A stretch of 64,000 nt of DNA, taken from assembly GCA_900752975.1 (NCBI GenBank), contig CAADXH010000018.1:124001-188000 (forward strand). The letters are read 5' to 3'. The DNA is from Bacilli bacterium (GTDB lineage Bacteria; Bacillota_I; Bacilli_A; ML615J-28; CAG-313). Below the pieces are notes generated by a model. The model was not told the origin of the DNA. It worked only from the letters and a program-made list of their open reading frames with translations, and did no database searches. Numbering within the stretch: the first letter of the stretch is position 1; the number at the start of each line of letters is the position of its first letter. The position numbers were made by a program, and so were the translations under genes. This document shows, one piece after another, positions 1-8,226 of the stretch.

Positions 1-1632
1 TTTTACTCTATCTTTTTCTTCTGCACGTTTAGCATCATTCCATCTGTCTAAAGAACCTACTAGATATCCAGTAATACGTCTAATACGTTCTATTTTAATT
101 CCATCTTCACTTTCTTTTCTATGACAGCAAGGGCATTCATCATTGATAACACCGGTATAACCACAAACTGGGTCTCTATCTACAGGATGATTAATTGCAC
201 CATACCCAATGTTATTGTCATGCATACATTTTACAACAGCTTCAATTGCTCTAATATTCTTAGTGGTATCACCATCAAGTTCAATATAGCAAATATGTCC
301 ACCATTACAAAGTTCATGGAAAGGAGCTTCTAGTTTAATCTTTTCTTCTGCTGAGATATCAAAGTAAACTGGAATATGCATACTATTTGTAAAGTATTCT
401 CTATCAGTTACACCCTTAATAATACCAAATTTATTTCTACATTGTTTAAGAGATTTACCAGAATATCCTTCTGCGGGTGTAGCAAATGTACTAAAGTTTA
501 ACTTATATTCTTGAGAAATCTTATCAGTATATTCTCTGATATGTTTGATAATTTTATATCCTTTATCCCAATATTCTTTTCCTTCACCGTGATGATGACC
601 ATACAAAGCAACCAATGTTTCAGCAAGGCCAATAAATCCAATAGACATCGTACCGTGTTTAATTACTTCACGAATTTCATCTTCTGGACCAAGTTTATCA
701 GAATCAATCCATACACCTTGACCCATTAAGAAACTCATATTTTTAACTTTACGTTTTGCTTGAATCTCAAATCTTTCAAGAAGTTGTTTCTTGGAGAGTT
801 CTAGATATTTGTCTAATAATTTATAGAATTTTTCTTCATTGCCATCAGCTGTAAGAGCAAGCATTGGAAGATTAATTGTAGTAAAAGACAAATTGCCTCT
901 TCCATAAGCAACTTCTCTTTCAGGATCATATACATTCCCCATTACTCTAGTCCGGCATCCCATACAAGCTACTTCAGTTTCAGGATGTCCTGGTTTATAA
1001 TATTGCTTATTGAAAGTAGCATCTTCGAAAATATAATTTGGAAAAAGTCGCTTTGCAGTTACTCTATATGATAATTGAAGTAAGTCATGATTAGGATCAT
1101 GAAGTTTATAATTTACACCATCCTTTACTTTAAAGATTACAATTGGAAAGATAGCTGTTTCTCCATTACCAAGTCCAGCTTCCATAGCAAGTAACAAATT
1201 CTTAGTAACCATTCTACCTGCATTACTTGTATCAGTACCCAGGTTGATCGAACTAAAGGGAACTTGAGCACCTGCACGTGAATGTAAAGTGTTAAGATTA
1301 TGAACTAATCCTTCCATAGCTTGATAACAAGCTCTTTCTGTATCTTTAACAGAATCTTCTATAATATCAAAATCAGTATCGTCAAAAATTGATCTAAGTC
1401 GAACACCACCAAGTAACTCATCTAACACAGAGTTATCAGATTCAATATAGCCATTAATTTTTTCAATAATCTCTTTATGACTCTCACTATAATATCCATG
1501 ATCCCAAAAATAATTAAGATGAGACTTATCATAGTCCATATATCTATAAAGGTTATTTTTTAATGCTTTTCTAAACGTCTTATAAATGCCAGGAGCCATG
1601 GCGTAATCAAAATTAGGTATTGCCTGCCCACC
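1..1632 (-). CDS. nrdD: Anaerobic ribonucleoside-triphosphate reductase, 3' exon (partial)
   Basis: This is the downstream exon of class III ribonucleotide reductase, which makes dNTPs from NTPs without oxygen by a glycyl radical. The reading frame is open from the splice site (GGQAIPNFDYAM) to the window edge. It contains the catalytic-domain cysteine segment (ACMGCRTRVMGN), a C-terminal zinc site (DPVCGYTG then ECPCC) and the glycyl-radical motif RRITGYLVGS. The last residues read at the edge (RWNDAKRAEEKDRVK) are typical of the extreme C-terminus, so only a few codons are missing. An anaerobic enzyme points to an anaerobic host. An activase gene (nrdG) is not in the window and may lie just beyond the edge. 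Identity is very secure. Confidence 0.95.
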
Positions 1633-1970
1633 CTGTCAATCACTACAATCAACAGGACTATATCACGAACTTCACCTTCAAGTGGTCAGTTCCCAACGCA
1701 CTTCGGAGCTGTATCAATCTCAGCCCTAACGATACTCGGTTACTCGGTCTTCTTATGCAAGACCTACCCTTTTTCTAGTCTCTAGACCTTCAATGTATTA
1801 TTATAATATAAAGCTTGGCACAGGATTCTTGCGGGCTCATTCCCTGTTAGCAAAAGAATTAATATATCATTTCCTATATAAGTCTAAACGATTCTTTCAC
1901 ACCTCGCTGATAAACGAGTTCACGTTGCTTTGCAATTATATATTTCTATATAATGGCACAGTTATCTTCT
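1633..1970 (-). ncRNA. Group I self-splicing intron in nrdD
   Basis: The 338-nt interruption falls exactly between CAT and GGT codons of nrdD. The 5' exon ends in U and the intron ends in G, as group I introns require. The 3' part contains GATATAGTCC, which matches the P7/P3 signature of group I introns such as T4 td, and an upstream GAGACTAG can pair with it. The element has no open frame of its own on the coding strand, so it is a minimal intron without a homing endonuclease. T4 nrdD also carries a group I intron, so the gene is a known target. Exact boundaries are inferred from restoring the protein sequence. Confidence 0.88.
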
Positions 1971-2663
1971 ATGCTGATCGTTCTGATTACTTTGAATAGC
2001 AATAGCTGCAAGGGTAGCATAAGAACCAATAGAATTTGGTTCTCTTAAATGTCCATGACCAGTATTAAAACCACCTTTAAATAGCTTTAGGCAGTCAATC
2101 TGACAACAAGTAAGTGTTAAAGCATAAAAGTCTAAATCATGAATATAGATAAATCCATCAGTATGTGCTTTTGCAATATCTTTACTAATCATATTATTCA
2201 GATAGTAATTCTTAGATACATTAGAACCAATCTGTAACATTGTACCCATTGGAGAATCGCCATCAATATTACCATTATCACGTTTAAGGTCACTGCTATT
2301 TGCTTCATGGTTCAACAATTCTGAAATAGATTTAGAGATAGAATCTCTTGTATTTCGAATCTCATTTCTCTTATGTCTATATAAGATATATTCTTTTGCA
2401 GTGTCTGCATATTCACACTTAATAAGAGTTCGTTCAACAATATCTTGAATATCTTCCACATTTATTAAATCTGTAGTATCAGATACACACTTCTGCTTTG
2501 ACATAATGGTAATTGCGTTAGTAAGTTTATTACAAATTGATGCATCGAATTTCTCACTATCTGCATGAGAAGCTTCGACTGCTTTCTTAATTGCATTGAA
2601 GATTTTGGTTTTATCAAAATCCACAATGCTTCCATTCCGTTTTACTACTTTAATCTTATCCAT
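1971..2663 (-). CDS. nrdD: Anaerobic ribonucleoside-triphosphate reductase, 5' exon
   Basis: This is the upstream exon, encoding 231 residues. It starts at the ATG after an AAAGGAGG site, not at the earlier in-frame codon at 2741 that lacks one. The N-terminus is an ATP-cone regulatory domain (VVKRNGSIVDFDKTKI, then VEDIQDIVERTL), which senses ATP/dATP in other NrdD proteins. The exon ends at ...NDQH and the 3' exon resumes at GGQAIPNFD, which restores the conserved NrdD sequence. Without splicing, translation would run three nucleotides past the family match and stop after HRR. A possible late-type promoter (AACT-N6-TA) ends 25 nt before the ATG. Total protein is about 780 residues, normal for the family. 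Confidence 0.93.
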
Positions 2664-2687
2664 ACTATGGACCTCCTTTAATAATTT

Positions 2688-2699
2688 TACATATAAGTT
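2688..2699 (-). promoter_or_regulatory. Variant late-type promoter of nrdD
   Basis: AACT-TATATG-TA matches the AACA-N6-TW motif except for the fourth base. The predicted start base is 25 nt before the nrdD ATG, the same distance as the canonical copies elsewhere in the window. Confidence 0.45.
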
Positions 2700-2735
2700 A
2701 TCATCTAAGTCAATAAAAAATAAGCAAAAAATAAA

Positions 2736-2764
2736 CACCAACGTACATATAACGTACGTTGGTG
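2736..2764 (-). terminator. Intrinsic terminator
   Basis: The arms CACCAACGTAC and GTACGTTGGTG form an 11-bp stem. On the minus strand it is followed by a T-rich tail. It ends the transcript of the 2804-3898 gene before nrdD. Confidence 0.8.
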
Positions 2765-2803
2765 AATATTCTTAAACTATCTTATACTATCTTTTGAGAT
2801 ACT

Positions 2804-3898
2804 TTATTTGTCGCATTTATCCTTGTCATCGCAACGACTACAGATAAGATTATTTTTATTTGGAGCAGCTCCATTAGGACAATCCTCATAAAAATGATGT
2901 TGTTGTTTAGGATAAAAAGGATATTGTTGTGTAGGTGTCAAAGATCTAATTATCTGGTCAATAACATCTATATTCTTATTAACAACATCTGTATTCTTAC
3001 TTTCATCTATATTTATATAGATTCTGTAAATCGTATGCTCATAAGATGTTCCTAAAAATTTTTGAGTAATCGATACATTATCAACAACTAAGTCTTTAAG
3101 CCTTTCACTGATCACCTTATTTTCAATATTTATTTTAGAATAAGCAAGGATATAAGAAACCAAATCAACTTCGTTATATTTACGCTTTAAAATTAATTTT
3201 ATTTCAAAAGACTCAATTTTTTGTTTTTCATTGGTTAAATGAATACGTTCTATCGCCTCTTCAACTGATTTACCGATTATATTTGTAATTATAGGTGTTC
3301 CTGCAATTATTTCAGGTACGTCAGATTCTGCGTTTATAGTTTGAGGTTTATTTGTCTTCTCTGGCTTTTGTTTATTCGTCTCAGACTTATCCAATTCAGG
3401 GAACAATTGTTCAACACAAATTGTTTCCTTAGAGGCTTGATAAATACGTTCCATTGTAACGTTCGATACATCGGAAAGTGTTCCAAATGTAAAGCCTTTT
3501 CCATAGAGCTTATCATTGATTATTCCTGCGATGTTAGCATAACAATGATCTCTTGGAACAATGTTATCTTCAGTTCCATTATATAAAGGAATGAATACCT
3601 TCATATTATTTGGAAGATACTTAATAGCTTCTTTCAAATCACCGATTGTCATGTTTTTCGATTCCGTAAGGTCTGGAACAAAGTCATTATCCTTCTTACT
3701 CTTTACCTTTACACACAGTGTATCTGGAGAGAAAGGACTAATACCAATCACTTCATGATTCAAATAATCAGAAATGATATTGGTAGTTACTGCTGTAGCT
3801 CCATTCTTGTATTGTTCAGATACAATAATATCTGTACTTTCGATCATTCCACTGTTGATAACGTCCTTCAGTGTTACCATTTTCTTGTTGTTGTTCAT
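2804..3898 (-). CDS. Hypothetical protein, paralogue of the neighbouring gene
   Basis: The protein (364 residues) is not recognised. The start is set at the ATG preceded by GGAGGAAACTAAA; upstream in-frame ATGs overlap that site and are less likely. Its first about 18 residues (MNNNKKMVTLKDVINSGMIE) and the ribosome binding region are nearly identical at DNA level to those of the gene at 3916-4605, although the rest has diverged. The C-terminus has a cysteine cluster (ICSRCDDKDKC) that could bind zinc. It ends just before a terminator. It probably forms a two-gene unit with its paralogue; function unknown. Confidence 0.75.
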   Translation of the reverse strand: MNNNKKMVTLKDVINSGMIESTDIIVSEQYKNGATAVTTNIISDYLNHEVIGISPFSPDTLCVKVKSKKDNDFVPDLTESKNMTIGDLKEAIKYLPNNMKVFIPLYNGTEDNIVPRDHCYANIAGIINDKLYGKGFTFGTLSDVSNVTMERIYQASKETICVEQLFPELDKSETNKQKPEKTNKPQTINAESDVPEIIAGTPIITNIIGKSVEEAIERIHLTNEKQKIESFEIKLILKRKYNEVDLVSYILAYSKINIENKVISERLKDLVVDNVSITQKFLGTSYEHTIYRIYINIDESKNTDVVNKNIDVIDQIIRSLTPTQQYPFYPKQQHHFYEDCPNGAAPNKNNLICSRCDDKDKCDK

Positions 3899-3915
3899 TT
3901 TAGTTTCCTCCATTT

Positions 3916-4605
3916 TCATTTTGTTTTATAGGTTTTGTTTACGTATGCGGATAAATATAAAAGTGCTTTATTGAAAGCATCTTTATTTTTATTTAGATCT
4001 ACACAAATAAGGTAATCATTTTCAGGAGTTCTATATAATTTATCAACTCCCAAAATATTAACAAGTTTAGTTGTTTCATCAATCACTACTTCATCAGAAT
4101 AAATCTTGGTATCAGTACAATGAAGACTATTAAATAGATAGGAGTATAAATTAACATAATGAGGTATTGGATTATCAACAAATAAGGTTAAGTTAATATT
4201 TTTAGATTTTACCCCACCATCAAGAAGGTATTTTATCATTCCTCTAGCAGTCTCATTGTTATTAAACGACAACGAGATAGAATTATCCATTGTCCTAGTA
4301 TAGTAATCACCGTTACTCACTACCATATTCCGAAAATCATCCTCATTAAGATTATTCGTTACACGAAAATTTACGGTTGAAATGTTTATAATTAATTCAG
4401 CAAATCCAATTGGATTTGGACTAACAATTATAGATATAACTTCACAATCATGAAACTTATCAAAATTAGAAGTAAGATCAAGTGATTCATCTTCATAATT
4501 TTTTAAGTCAGCATCATAAAGGGAAAACCCGTTTGTCATTTTTTCGATAACACCACTATCAATATAGTCCTTCAGTGTTACCAACTTCTTTTTGTCGTTG
4601 TTCAT
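3916..4605 (-). CDS. Hypothetical protein, first gene of a paralogous pair
   Basis: The protein (229 residues) is not recognised. The start is the ATG after GGAGGAAACTAAA, in the same sequence context as the next gene. The N-terminus (MNNDKKKLVTLKDYIDSGVI) matches its downstream paralogue, while the remaining 200 residues do not align convincingly by eye. It is soluble, with no membrane segment. A TATACTATT promoter-like motif about 52 nt upstream and a small hairpin (AAGAC-agagat-GTCTT) in the leader suggest its own promoter. It stops 18 nt before the paralogue's start codon. Confidence 0.75.
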   Translation of the reverse strand: MNNDKKKLVTLKDYIDSGVIEKMTNGFSLYDADLKNYEDESLDLTSNFDKFHDCEVISIIVSPNPIGFAELIINISTVNFRVTNNLNEDDFRNMVVSNGDYYTRTMDNSISLSFNNNETARGMIKYLLDGGVKSKNINLTLFVDNPIPHYVNLYSYLFNSLHCTDTKIYSDEVVIDETTKLVNILGVDKLYRTPENDYLICVDLNKNKDAFNKALLYLSAYVNKTYKTK

Positions 4606-4656
4606 TTTAGTTTCCTCCATAAGATAAATATTTAAGACATCTCTGTCTTATTACCT

Positions 4657-4672
4657 AAATAGTATATAATTA
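4657..4672 (-). promoter_or_regulatory. TATACTATT-type promoter with leader hairpin
   Basis: TAATTATATACTATTT on the minus strand lies about 52 nt before the 4605 start. Near-identical motifs lie at 8697, 39748 and 53995, each about 50-75 nt before a start codon and followed by a hairpin. Confidence 0.45.
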
Positions 4673-4981
4673 AAGATCAATTTCGGCTTCTTTCTTTTGT
4701 TTCTTGGGTTTACCTAATTCCGAATGAGGTGTATCACCATAATCTTCTAAATCCCGTAAATGCTGACGTTCTATTAAGTCTACTTCTTCTTTCGTTCGTC
4801 TCTTATTACAATATTTATATCGAAAATCACCTATTGAAAGTTCCGGTTCTAAAGATTCAGTAAAAATAAATATGCTTGTTCCCCAATCATCAATGCAAAG
4901 TATTTCACAATCTAAATATGGCTCATAACCATTAGAAAGGTCTAAACTTAAACACAAACAAAAATTTTCAGCGTATCCCAT
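4670..4981 (-). CDS. Hypothetical acidic protein, likely 3' part of a frameshifted gene
   Basis: The ORF (103 residues from its first ATG) has an acidic, charged C-terminus (KKQKKEAEIDL) and is not recognised. That ATG has no ribosome binding site. The same frame stays open for about 30 codons upstream (KDSGYLDAIEETGVDL), overlapping the end of the small ORF at 5059-5136. Reading the small ORF and slipping -1 at C-AAA-AAA-C (5067-5074) gives a single protein of about 155 residues. The alternative is an indel in the A6 run, natural or from assembly. Function unknown. Confidence 0.6.
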   Translation of the reverse strand: MGYAENFCLCLSLDLSNGYEPYLDCEILCIDDWGTSIFIFTESLEPELSIGDFRYKYCNKRRTKEEVDLIERQHLRDLEDYGDTPHSELGKPKKQKKEAEIDL

Positions 4982-5058
4982 TTCTCGATTGTGAGGATCT
5001 ATTAAATCAACGCCAGTCTCTTCAATTGCATCGAGATAACCGGAATCTTTAAAAAATC

Positions 5059-5136
5059 TTAGTGTCGTTTTTTGCCTTCTTTCTTTCTTTTTTCAAACAA
5101 TTCAGCAATTTCCTTCATTTTTTCATTTACGTGCAT
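5059..5136 (-). CDS. Small ORF, probable 5' part of a -1 frameshifted gene
   Basis: The 25-codon frame encodes a basic helix (MHVNEKMKEIAELFEKRKK). It starts at an ATG preceded by AAGGGTG. It ends with GGC-AAA-AAA-CGA-CAC-TAA; a -1 slip in the A run enters the long frame that leads into the 4670-4981 ORF. The same C-A6-C context ends the gene at 8227-8640. On its own the peptide would be an orphan, so I read it as the N-terminus of the downstream protein. Confidence 0.5.
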   Translation of the reverse strand: MHVNEKMKEIAELFEKRKKEGKKRH

Positions 5137-5194
5137 AATTCTACACCCTTTCGATAATATATTTATATAAAAGTATCTGATGAAATAAAAAATA

Positions 5195-5220
5195 ACAAGG
5201 ATACAATTAAGTATCCTTGT
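5195..5220 (-). terminator. Intrinsic terminator
   Basis: The stem ACAAGGATAC/GTATCCTTGT is followed on the minus strand by TTATTTTTTA. It ends the transcript of the 5225-6004 gene. Confidence 0.8.
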
Positions 5221-5224
5221 ATTC

Positions 5225-6004
5225 TTATACACAGTACATGATTGGTTGGTTTTCATTTGCAGGGTTTACATATCCGTCACGAAGTGTACTAATAAAATCA
5301 TCTCTTCTACTTGCCCAGTTTTCTATATAACTTAGTTTCAAATCTACTCCGGCAAACACTGTTTCCAACCCATCATAATGCTGAAGATAAGCTACTAGAA
5401 AATTAGCTACATCAGCAGTTGCAAGATTCTCAAAAAGTTCCATTTGGGTAGGCGGTATCGTAGATAAATTTGATGGATGAGTTACAAATACATCCAATGG
5501 AATTTCTCCAAGACCACCAGTAATATCACCATGAGTTGCACTTTGTAGTCTTACCATATTTGGAAATTTAAAGTCAATAAAGATACTATTGTTAAATACT
5601 GATGTAAGGTCAGCTCTTGCTTGTAATAGCATTACATCATCCATAGAATAACTATTATAAGCAGATAAATAGTCATAATATCCGATACCAGATTGCTGAG
5701 CCATACCACCATCGTTTTGCCCATATACATCCCAAGCAATATCTCTAACACCAAGAATTTCAGCACCACCAAGTAAGTCTGTATTGATTACATAGTAATC
5801 ACCTTTCTTATTTTTTGGATCTCTTGTATCAATCTTGATTCTTACCATATGAGGAATATATCTAGAAAATGTAAGAAGTGTATCAGGAATAATTGTCTCA
5901 TCAACCCATTTATCTTTCGCAATATCTTCGGGAAGCATTAGAGGTTTTGTTCCCAATCTACGCTCAATCTTATTAAGAAGAATATTCATTTTATTAAAAG
6001 CCAT
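5225..6004 (-). CDS. Putative virion protein (neck or connector candidate)
   Basis: The 259-residue protein starts at ATG 6004 (MAFNKMNIL) after GGAAGGAG; a GTG three codons upstream is too close to that site. It is globular, without membrane segments. It has a region rich in Gly and Tyr (YYVINTDLLGGAEILGVRDI) of the kind I associate with head-tail connector proteins of large T4-like phages, but I cannot name the family. A canonical late-type promoter (6028-6039) gives a 24-nt leader, which groups it with structural genes. It is a single-gene unit closed by its own terminator. Confidence 0.6.
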   Translation of the reverse strand: MAFNKMNILLNKIERRLGTKPLMLPEDIAKDKWVDETIIPDTLLTFSRYIPHMVRIKIDTRDPKNKKGDYYVINTDLLGGAEILGVRDIAWDVYGQNDGGMAQQSGIGYYDYLSAYNSYSMDDVMLLQARADLTSVFNNSIFIDFKFPNMVRLQSATHGDITGGLGEIPLDVFVTHPSNLSTIPPTQMELFENLATADVANFLVAYLQHYDGLETVFAGVDLKLSYIENWASRRDDFISTLRDGYVNPANENQPIMYCV

Positions 6005-6027
6005 ATATAACACTCCTTCCGTTATAT

Positions 6028-6039
6028 TATAATGATGTT
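6028..6039 (-). promoter_or_regulatory. Late-type promoter AACA-N6-TW
   Basis: AACA-TCATTA-TA on the minus strand. The predicted start base is 24 nt before ATG 6004. Confidence 0.7.
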
Positions 6040-6054
6040 CAAGACAAAAAATAA

Positions 6055-6074
6055 GGGTGGATTTTCATCCACCC
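6055..6074 (-). terminator. Intrinsic terminator
   Basis: The stem GGGTGGA/TCCACCC is flanked by an A-run on the left and a T-run on the right, so it could work in both directions. It follows the 6111-7127 gene. Confidence 0.8.
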
Positions 6075-6110
6075 CATTTTTTTAATTAATTGATATAAGT
6101 TATCTTTATA

Positions 6111-7127
6111 TCAGATATTAGATTCTTGTCTTTCTTGATAAGCAGGATAGATCTTCTTATCATCTGTGAGAATAGCATGCTTAAGTTGAAACTCATTCTT
6201 AAGAATAATAGAAATCCTATGCTTAACGTCATCTGCTGAATAATGATCAGGTATAAGATACTTAAATGATTGTCTAAACGAATCCATTACAAGTGTTCCA
6301 CAAATTTCATATATTTCTTCTTGTGAAACTCCTCTTCCAAAAGATAAAAGCATATTCCTAATTTTCTTAAAGACTATGCTATCCAAAATCTTTTCATAGT
6401 CATACGCGGAATACGTACAATTAACTGTTTCAACAGTTCCTGATGTTCTTGGTATGAGTTCATCATCTGTTGGAATACTGCGTACAGAATACTTTTGATT
6501 TAAAAGACAGGTAGTAAATCCTGGAATCATATAACCATTCATTACATCATATATAGACAAATCTCCGAAAATGATATAACGAATCCGATCAAACTCTTTA
6601 CGAGTAATACACTGGTATCCAAAAATATCTTCAAATTCTATCAAGAATAAATAACTTTCCTTATGGAATTTATCCAATCTATATTGATCGAGTAATTTCT
6701 GAAGAAAGGTACTATTTGTATCAGAACTAAAAACACCATAATCGATTCTACACTTACTGTATTCCCTTCTGATATCGATGATATCATAATCTTTTACCAA
6801 TTCTGGATTATAATCATTGAACGAAAATACAGAAAGCTCTTTAATAATATTTTCTTTGATTGTTTCATCTCCAAGTGAATACTCAGCCAGTTTAGGAAAT
6901 GATAACCTCCTTATAGTGTTAGTTAATTCCTTATTCTTACCAATAGTGTTCAAAATAGTCTTTCCATTTTTATCAATGAAATTGAGATGATCAATAATAG
7001 CTAAAGCTGCAGCATCATACATCTCCTTTAAAGACATATCTTCCTTAATACCATAACGTCTTATTATTGCCGTCATGATTCCATTAAAGATGGTTGTTGT
7101 TCTTGCGTTTCTCTTTGTTGTTTTCAT
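6111..7127 (-). CDS. Hypothetical protein with a captured DNA polymerase segment at its C-terminus
   Basis: The 338-residue protein is a paralogue of the next gene (7193-8116): shared MKTxKRNARTxTIFN start, DRIRYI, YDVMNGYMIPG and LLSFGRG segments. Its last about 29 codons differ from the paralogue and instead match residues about 458-487 of the DNA polymerase C-terminal half at 54697-56796 (ILKNEFQLK...AYQERQESNI). The match is also at DNA level, with two runs of about 26 identical bases. The segment contains the polymerase KKxY region. It is translationally coupled (ATGA) to a 15-codon leader ORF. Function unknown; no polymerase catalytic motif is present elsewhere in it. Confidence 0.8.
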   Translation of the reverse strand: MKTTKRNARTTTIFNGIMTAIIRRYGIKEDMSLKEMYDAAALAIIDHLNFIDKNGKTILNTIGKNKELTNTIRRLSFPKLAEYSLGDETIKENIIKELSVFSFNDYNPELVKDYDIIDIRREYSKCRIDYGVFSSDTNSTFLQKLLDQYRLDKFHKESYLFLIEFEDIFGYQCITRKEFDRIRYIIFGDLSIYDVMNGYMIPGFTTCLLNQKYSVRSIPTDDELIPRTSGTVETVNCTYSAYDYEKILDSIVFKKIRNMLLSFGRGVSQEEIYEICGTLVMDSFRQSFKYLIPDHYSADDVKHRISIILKNEFQLKHAILTDDKKIYPAYQERQESNI

Positions 7128-7171
7128 AATAATTCTCCAATCTGTGTTTTAACGTCTTTATCACCTGACAT
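7124..7171 (-). CDS. Conserved 15-residue leader peptide
   Basis: MSGDKDVKTQIGELL ends in TGA overlapping the ATG of the 6111-7127 gene. The copy before the paralogous gene reads MSGGKDVKTQIGELL with synonymous third-base changes, which supports translation. GGAGAA inside the ORF serves as the ribosome binding site of the downstream gene. Confidence 0.55.
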   Translation of the reverse strand: MSGDKDVKTQIGELL

Positions 7172-7192
7172 ATTATTTATTTAACCTTTTCT

Positions 7193-8116
7193 TTATATCT
7201 CATCTTTGAACAAGTCTCTACCCTTTAATACCGAATAATAATCGGACACAAGATGTTTTAGCGATGGATTGAGTATATACACAAATGATCCACAAATATC
7301 ATATATTTCTTCTTGTGAAAGTCCCCTTCCAAAAGATAAAAGCATGTTCTTAATTTTCTTAAAGACTATGCCATTCAGAATCTTTACATAATTAACTGTT
7401 GAAACAGTTCCTGATGTTTTTGGTATAAGTTCATCATCTATTACTTTAGAGATAACTCCCTTATCACCATATCTAGATGCGATTTTACCATCATCATTTG
7501 TTGGAATACTGTGTACAAAATACTTTTGCTTTAAAAGGCAGATAACATGTCCTGGAATCATATAACCATTCATTACGTCATATATTACATCATCACTAAA
7601 AGTGATATAACGGATTCGATCAATTTGCTTACGAGTAAGGAACTGATATCCAAAGATTGTTTCGAAAAGAATCAATGCTCTGTAATTCTTTTCCTGATGT
7701 GCTCTCCGAATATAATCCTTACACAAGTCTCGAATAAAGTAAGATTCAGATAAGTTATCAATTCTATCAATCAGATATGAAATGAATGTATCATTATCAA
7801 ATTGATTGATATCAAATTTGTGGATGTCAATAAAGAACTGTCTAGTTTCAGGATTTATAACTTTGATATAGTTATCAGAATCAACCAAAGATACTCTTCT
7901 TCCCTTGTTAATCAAGTCCTTATTTGGTCCAAAGGTATTATATATAACCTTTCCGTCTGCATCAAGGAAATGGAATATAAAATCATCCTTTTCTTCCAAG
8001 ATGTCGTACACCGAACGCAATTTTCTTTTTCTATAAATACCATACATAGAAGTTACTGCGTGCATAACATTGTTAAAGATGGTTACGGTTCTTGCGTTTC
8101 TCTTTGCTGTTTTCAT
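7193..8116 (-). CDS. Hypothetical protein, paralogue of the 6111-7127 gene
   Basis: The 307-residue soluble protein is not recognised. It shares its N-terminus and several central blocks with the next gene (RKQIDRIRYITF, YDVMNGYMIPG, GTVSTVNY, LLSFGRGLSQEEIY). It has an insertion (DGKIASRYGDKGVI) absent from the paralogue, and lacks the polymerase-derived tail. Its start codon overlaps the stop of its own copy of the leader peptide. The pair looks like a local tandem duplication that has since diverged. I see no motif that gives a function. Confidence 0.75.
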   Translation of the reverse strand: MKTAKRNARTVTIFNNVMHAVTSMYGIYRKRKLRSVYDILEEKDDFIFHFLDADGKVIYNTFGPNKDLINKGRRVSLVDSDNYIKVINPETRQFFIDIHKFDINQFDNDTFISYLIDRIDNLSESYFIRDLCKDYIRRAHQEKNYRALILFETIFGYQFLTRKQIDRIRYITFSDDVIYDVMNGYMIPGHVICLLKQKYFVHSIPTNDDGKIASRYGDKGVISKVIDDELIPKTSGTVSTVNYVKILNGIVFKKIKNMLLSFGRGLSQEEIYDICGSFVYILNPSLKHLVSDYYSVLKGRDLFKDEI

Positions 8117-8160
8117 AATAATTCTCCAATCTGTGTTTTAACGTCCTTACCACCCGACAT
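8113..8160 (-). CDS. Conserved 15-residue leader peptide, second copy
   Basis: MSGGKDVKTQIGELL overlaps the start of the 7193-8116 gene by ATGA. Compared with the copy at 7124-7171, Ser (TCG/TCA) and Lys (AAG/AAA) codons differ synonymously, and one residue differs (G for D). Confidence 0.55.
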   Translation of the reverse strand: MSGGKDVKTQIGELL

Positions 8161-8226
8161 GTGATTAAAATTTATCAGCATCGTCCTCATCATCAATGAA
8201 TACTTTACCTGTCGGTTTCATCTCTT

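Noticed and set aside
1793..1999. 68-codon plus-strand ORF over the nrdD intron
   Set aside because: It is antisense to the intron and exon, lacks a ribosome binding site and shows no homing-endonuclease motif.
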